A stretch of 64,000 bases of DNA, taken from Aporrectodea caliginosa. Its lineage: Eukaryota > Annelida > Clitellata > Crassiclitellata > Lumbricidae. Made by a program: the position numbers and the translations under genes. The stretch is taken from assembly GCA_020284085.1 (NCBI GenBank), contig JACEVL010000944.1, forward strand, positions 124,001 to 188,000. Reading direction: 5' to 3'. The notes beneath the pieces were generated by a model. The model made no database searches and was not told the origin of the DNA. It saw only the letters and a list, made by a program, of their open reading frames with translations. Below, piece by piece: positions 62,101-64,000 of the stretch (position 1 is its first letter; each line of letters opens with the position of its first letter).

Positions 62101-62382
62101 ATAGCAGAAGAACGTACGATACCTTTGCGATGGATAGCAGATCGTCTGTCCATTTGTTGAGTGCAACGGGGATCCGTGAGAATATCTGCGCCCCTCGGAG
62201 GTCATCCGTCCGGTAGCTGTCGCACTCGCGGAGGTGCCCCACGGGGGTTGGCAGAGCAGCCCCGTACAGCGACTGGACAGACAGCGGTCGATTGCTCGGG
62301 TCAAAGATGGCCAGGCCATGGTAGGCGTAGTCCGTTTCGAAGTGTTTCGCAAGGCTGGCGACTGTCGAGATGGTACCTTCAG
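53846..62382 (-). CDS. Ser-rich protein of unknown family (four exons, 5' end not located)
   Basis: Exons 62382-62123, 60996-59799, 56835-56667 and 56114-53846 join in matching phases (0, 1, 2) to about 1300 aa with one frame throughout. The first exon has a structured look (YHGLAIFDPSNRPLSVQSLY, IFSRIPVALNKWTDDLLSIA). The middle is basic and Ser-rich with many RSxS or RxxS sites (LKSVFRISRSKSRDL, RSMSLPRSLKS), as in kinase or 14-3-3 targets. The third exon is compact (TEKQVVLESDSKQLTSLGSA). The last exon is long, disordered and Ser/Pro-rich with a basic LKLKKLGKSSK patch. It suggests a phosphorylated scaffold or adaptor. I do not recognise the family, and upstream exons lie beyond 62383 or outside the window. 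A poly(A) signal is at 53395-53390. Confidence 0.75.
56667..56835 (-). CDS. Unknown Ser-rich gene, 169 nt exon
   Basis: Acceptor GTCTGCATAG and donor AG|GTCAGC. It codes RWSGSSGLTEKQVVLESDSK, then SLGSATLIGQCPSEMSVNIK and DSAMCLHYNPND. Phase 1 in and 2 out, which is exactly what the flanking exons need. Confidence 0.75.
57467..58439 (+). mobile_element. hAT element, internally deleted, 973 bp
   Basis: The ends CAGGGTGG and CAACCCTG are flanked by a perfect 8 bp duplication, ATATGAAC (57459-57466, 58440-58447). The subterminal regions are rows of GATTTAAATC and ATCGTGATTTAAATCA. The frame at 57809-58105 codes a hAT transposase fragment (SPHFLANIVHSKYRGTNLTD, LENVKPLDWWKS). The C-terminal dimerisation part is missing. 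It lies in an intron of the Ser-rich gene. Confidence 0.85.
59458..59815 (-). repeat. 23 bp minisatellite that multiplies a splice donor
   Basis: About 15 tandem units. On the minus strand each unit contains TCTTCAG|GTACTTAAGT, a usable 5' splice site. The first unit overlaps the end of the exon at 59799, whose own donor is the same CAG|GTACTT. Variants at about 59770 and 59755 lose or weaken the site. Confidence 0.85.
59799..60996 (-). CDS. Unknown Ser-rich gene, 1198 nt exon
   Basis: Acceptor TTCTTTTGAAG at 60997; the frame enters ARQKVAFLPKSRAIRPLQLG. It contains LPPVLLVNINVSGSSFSQLC, DKFLIRPKTITGISDLVFRE and several basic RSxS motifs. It ends in the tip of a minisatellite with donor TCAG|GTACTT. 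Fully open. Confidence 0.8.
62123..62382 (-). CDS. Unknown Ser-rich gene, most upstream exon seen
   Basis: Acceptor CTGTTTTAACAG at 62383; enters mid-codon as EGTISTVASLAKHFETDYAY and ends SIAK|GTATCG. 260 nt, phase 1 in and 0 out. Codon use is strongly G/C at third positions. The start codon must lie in an upstream exon that I cannot identify. Confidence 0.75.
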
Positions 62383-62513
62383 CTGTTAAAACAGATAGGC
62401 CTAATAAAGCGAATATAGCAGCACTCCCTTCTCAACAGGCAGCAATGGGTTTGAAATGTTGGTGGCTTCGTATTTATCAGCCTGGGGAGAGACGAAAATC
62501 TGTACATAACTTT

Positions 62514-62632
62514 GGGGGGCAAATTTTTTCGGGGTTGGATTTTTGCATGTTTACGGGCGACAGATAGGCCCCAGCCAAAACTCTGGGGGACAGTTCCCTT
62601 TATCCCCCCCCCCCGTTATTTACGCCACTGAG
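62514..62632 (-). repeat. Terminal fragment of a CAGTGGCGTA-type element
   Basis: The minus strand opens CAGTGGCGTAAATAACGGGG and includes GGGAACTGTCCCCC, matching the copies at 961 and 1835. No partner end is in the window. Confidence 0.5.
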
Positions 62633-62786
62633 CCTGGGCAACTGAGGGTGGGTGGCCAGGAGGCCTCTCTCTCGAGTAGGCCTACTTATCTTCCCACAGA
62701 CAATGTACAATCGATATAGGGCCTACTCATTTTACAGCCCAGTTTGCTAAGGACGCAACCGTAGTAAACATTTTAAAAACGTCTTG

Positions 62787-62861
62787 ATGTCCTGGTCGGG
62801 ATTTCAACCTCTGACTTCTCAGTTCACCATCAAGCTCGCTAACCACTTGGCCATCGCCGCA
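62787..62861 (-). repeat. tRNA-derived (SINE-like) sequence
   Basis: On the minus strand box A TGGCCAAGTGG (62853-62843) and box B GGTTGAAATCC (62809-62799) sit in a class II tRNA-like layout (Leu/Ser type) with GATGGTGAACTGAGAAG between. Acceptor pairing is poor, so it is more likely a SINE head than a tRNA gene. Confidence 0.5.
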
Positions 62862-63070
62862 CAAGAACTAAGAACGTAATTAATAAAATTAAGTCTCAGC
62901 AAAACTCTTTACGAATAATCGGCCAGTGACTTTGATGTTTTGAGTTTGCCAATTGAGTTGGCAATGGACTTGGCTGTTGCCTTAGGGCCGCGGCAAAGAT
63001 TACAGCCATTCTTGGCAGAGCAAGTTCCTGTCACGACAATTACTTCAATGTAGACTACACGTCAGGATAT

Positions 63071-63946
63071 TAGTCTAGGCGCAAAAAATTGAAAATATCG
63101 TGCAAGCGGCAAGTCATGTTCATTTTTGGCAACATGCTTTTTTATACTAATTCGACCCTGCTGATTACGAAAATCGCTGTTGCCAGGCTGGATTTTTGAC
63201 CTGAAGGTCATTTCAAGGTCATAAAAAATTAAATCTTGCAAAAATCAGAGAAAAGTGGCCAGATCTCAGCCAATAATTGTTGAATTCGGTTAATTCTTTC
63301 TTGCTTTTTCTCGACTTGATAAGGGCTACCTATGGTAAGAAACAAGGTTCCTAAATGTAAGACGATCCAAGGTTATTTTAAGGTCAAAAATGGCAATTTC
63401 AGAGGAAAACCTGAGGAAATGGCCATAACTCAGTCAAATATATTTCTATTTGGGTGATCTTTTTACTTTTTTGCTCGGGCCGATAAGAGCTACATTTGAG
63501 AATACAGAGTACTTAAAGCCTAACATGACCCAAGGTCAATTCAAGGTCAAAAGGTCAAATCAATGGGAAAAGGCCATAACTCAACCAAATATTGTTCTAT
63601 TTAGGTGATTCTTTTACCTTTTATGCTCGGGCCGATAGGAACTACATTTACATAGTACTTAAAGGCTAACATGTCCCAAGGTCAATTCAAGGTCAAAAGG
63701 TCAATTCAAGGTCAAAAGGTCAAAATCAAGGGTAAATGATCATAACTCAGCCAAATATTGTTCTATTTGGTTGATTCTACCTTTTTGCTAGATTTCATTT
63801 TTCTGACCTTGAAGTGTCTTGAAGGCCAAAAATCCAGCATGGCAACAGCAGGGTCGAATTAGTGGGAAAAGGATTTCTTAAAAAATGAACATGATTTGCC
63901 TCTCAAACAAGATTTTTCATTTTTGCACCTAGACTATTATGAGGCA
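63071..63946. mobile_element. TIR element rich in AGGTCA half-sites
   Basis: The left end TAGTCTAGGCGCAAAAAATT and right end (inverted) TAGTCTAGGTGCAAAAATG extend into arms of about 150 bp that share CATGTTCATTTTT, CTAATTCGACCCTGCTG and GGATTTTTGACC. The interior holds three or four degenerate repeats of about 150 bp with CCATAACTCARCCAAATATT and clusters of AGGTCA. It is non-coding. The target duplication is not clear. Confidence 0.65.
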
Positions 63947-64000
63947 GGTTATTGCGTATCCCAATAATGTGCATCATGTACCATGTGAAGAACTTGGCAA

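Overview
This is eukaryotic genomic DNA, almost certainly from a marine invertebrate and probably a deuterostome such as an echinoderm. The support is spliced genes with consensus GT-AG sites, an HSP70-cognate gene split by five introns, many lineages of non-LTR retrotransposon and hAT-type element, abundant TAGGCCTA-type motifs, and fold-back elements whose arms are arrays of about 15 bp. I recall such arms from sea-urchin TU elements. The species cannot be named from sequence alone. There is no operon, phage or CRISPR feature.

Host genes. (1) A plus-strand gene whose coding exons are 5823-7151 and 7600-8352. It encodes about 693 aa with three diverged copies of one domain whose pattern resembles the Ski/Sno/Dac fold. 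A TATA box and non-coding exon at 423-619 may be its start. (2) A cytosolic Hsc70 gene on the minus strand, about 42578 down to 27950, with a 5' UTR exon and five coding exons. Its fourth coding exon carries an apparent 13 bp deletion that shifts the frame. A TIR element sits 4 bp upstream of its TATA box. (3) A possible three-exon plus-strand gene for a 75 aa protein (47567-51784). (4) A minus-strand Ser-rich protein of unknown family, with phase-consistent exons at 62382-62123, 60996-59799, 56835-56667 and 56114-53846. A 23 bp minisatellite has multiplied one of its splice donors.

Transposable elements fill most of the rest. 11.5-13.6 kb: a reverse-transcriptase (RT) remnant interrupted by a TU-like fold-back, itself interrupted by a hAT-like element. 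15-19 kb: RT fragments, one split by a 1736 bp hAT-like element. 20.8-24.2 kb: a CR1/L2-like LINE split by a hAT-derived insert. 25-26.6 kb: a 36 bp minisatellite beside an internally deleted pogo-like transposon. 31.4-40.4 kb (Hsc70 intron 1): one decayed LINE and one with an intact 1097-codon ORF2. 42.6-47.5 kb: TIR elements, a perfect 602 bp tandem duplication, duplicated heat-shock-element motifs and a 0.3 kb inverted duplication. 47.8-49.1 kb: a truncated LINE. 57.5-58.4 kb: a hAT element. 63.1-63.9 kb: a TIR element full of AGGTCA half-sites. The remaining stretches are AT-rich and repeat-derived.
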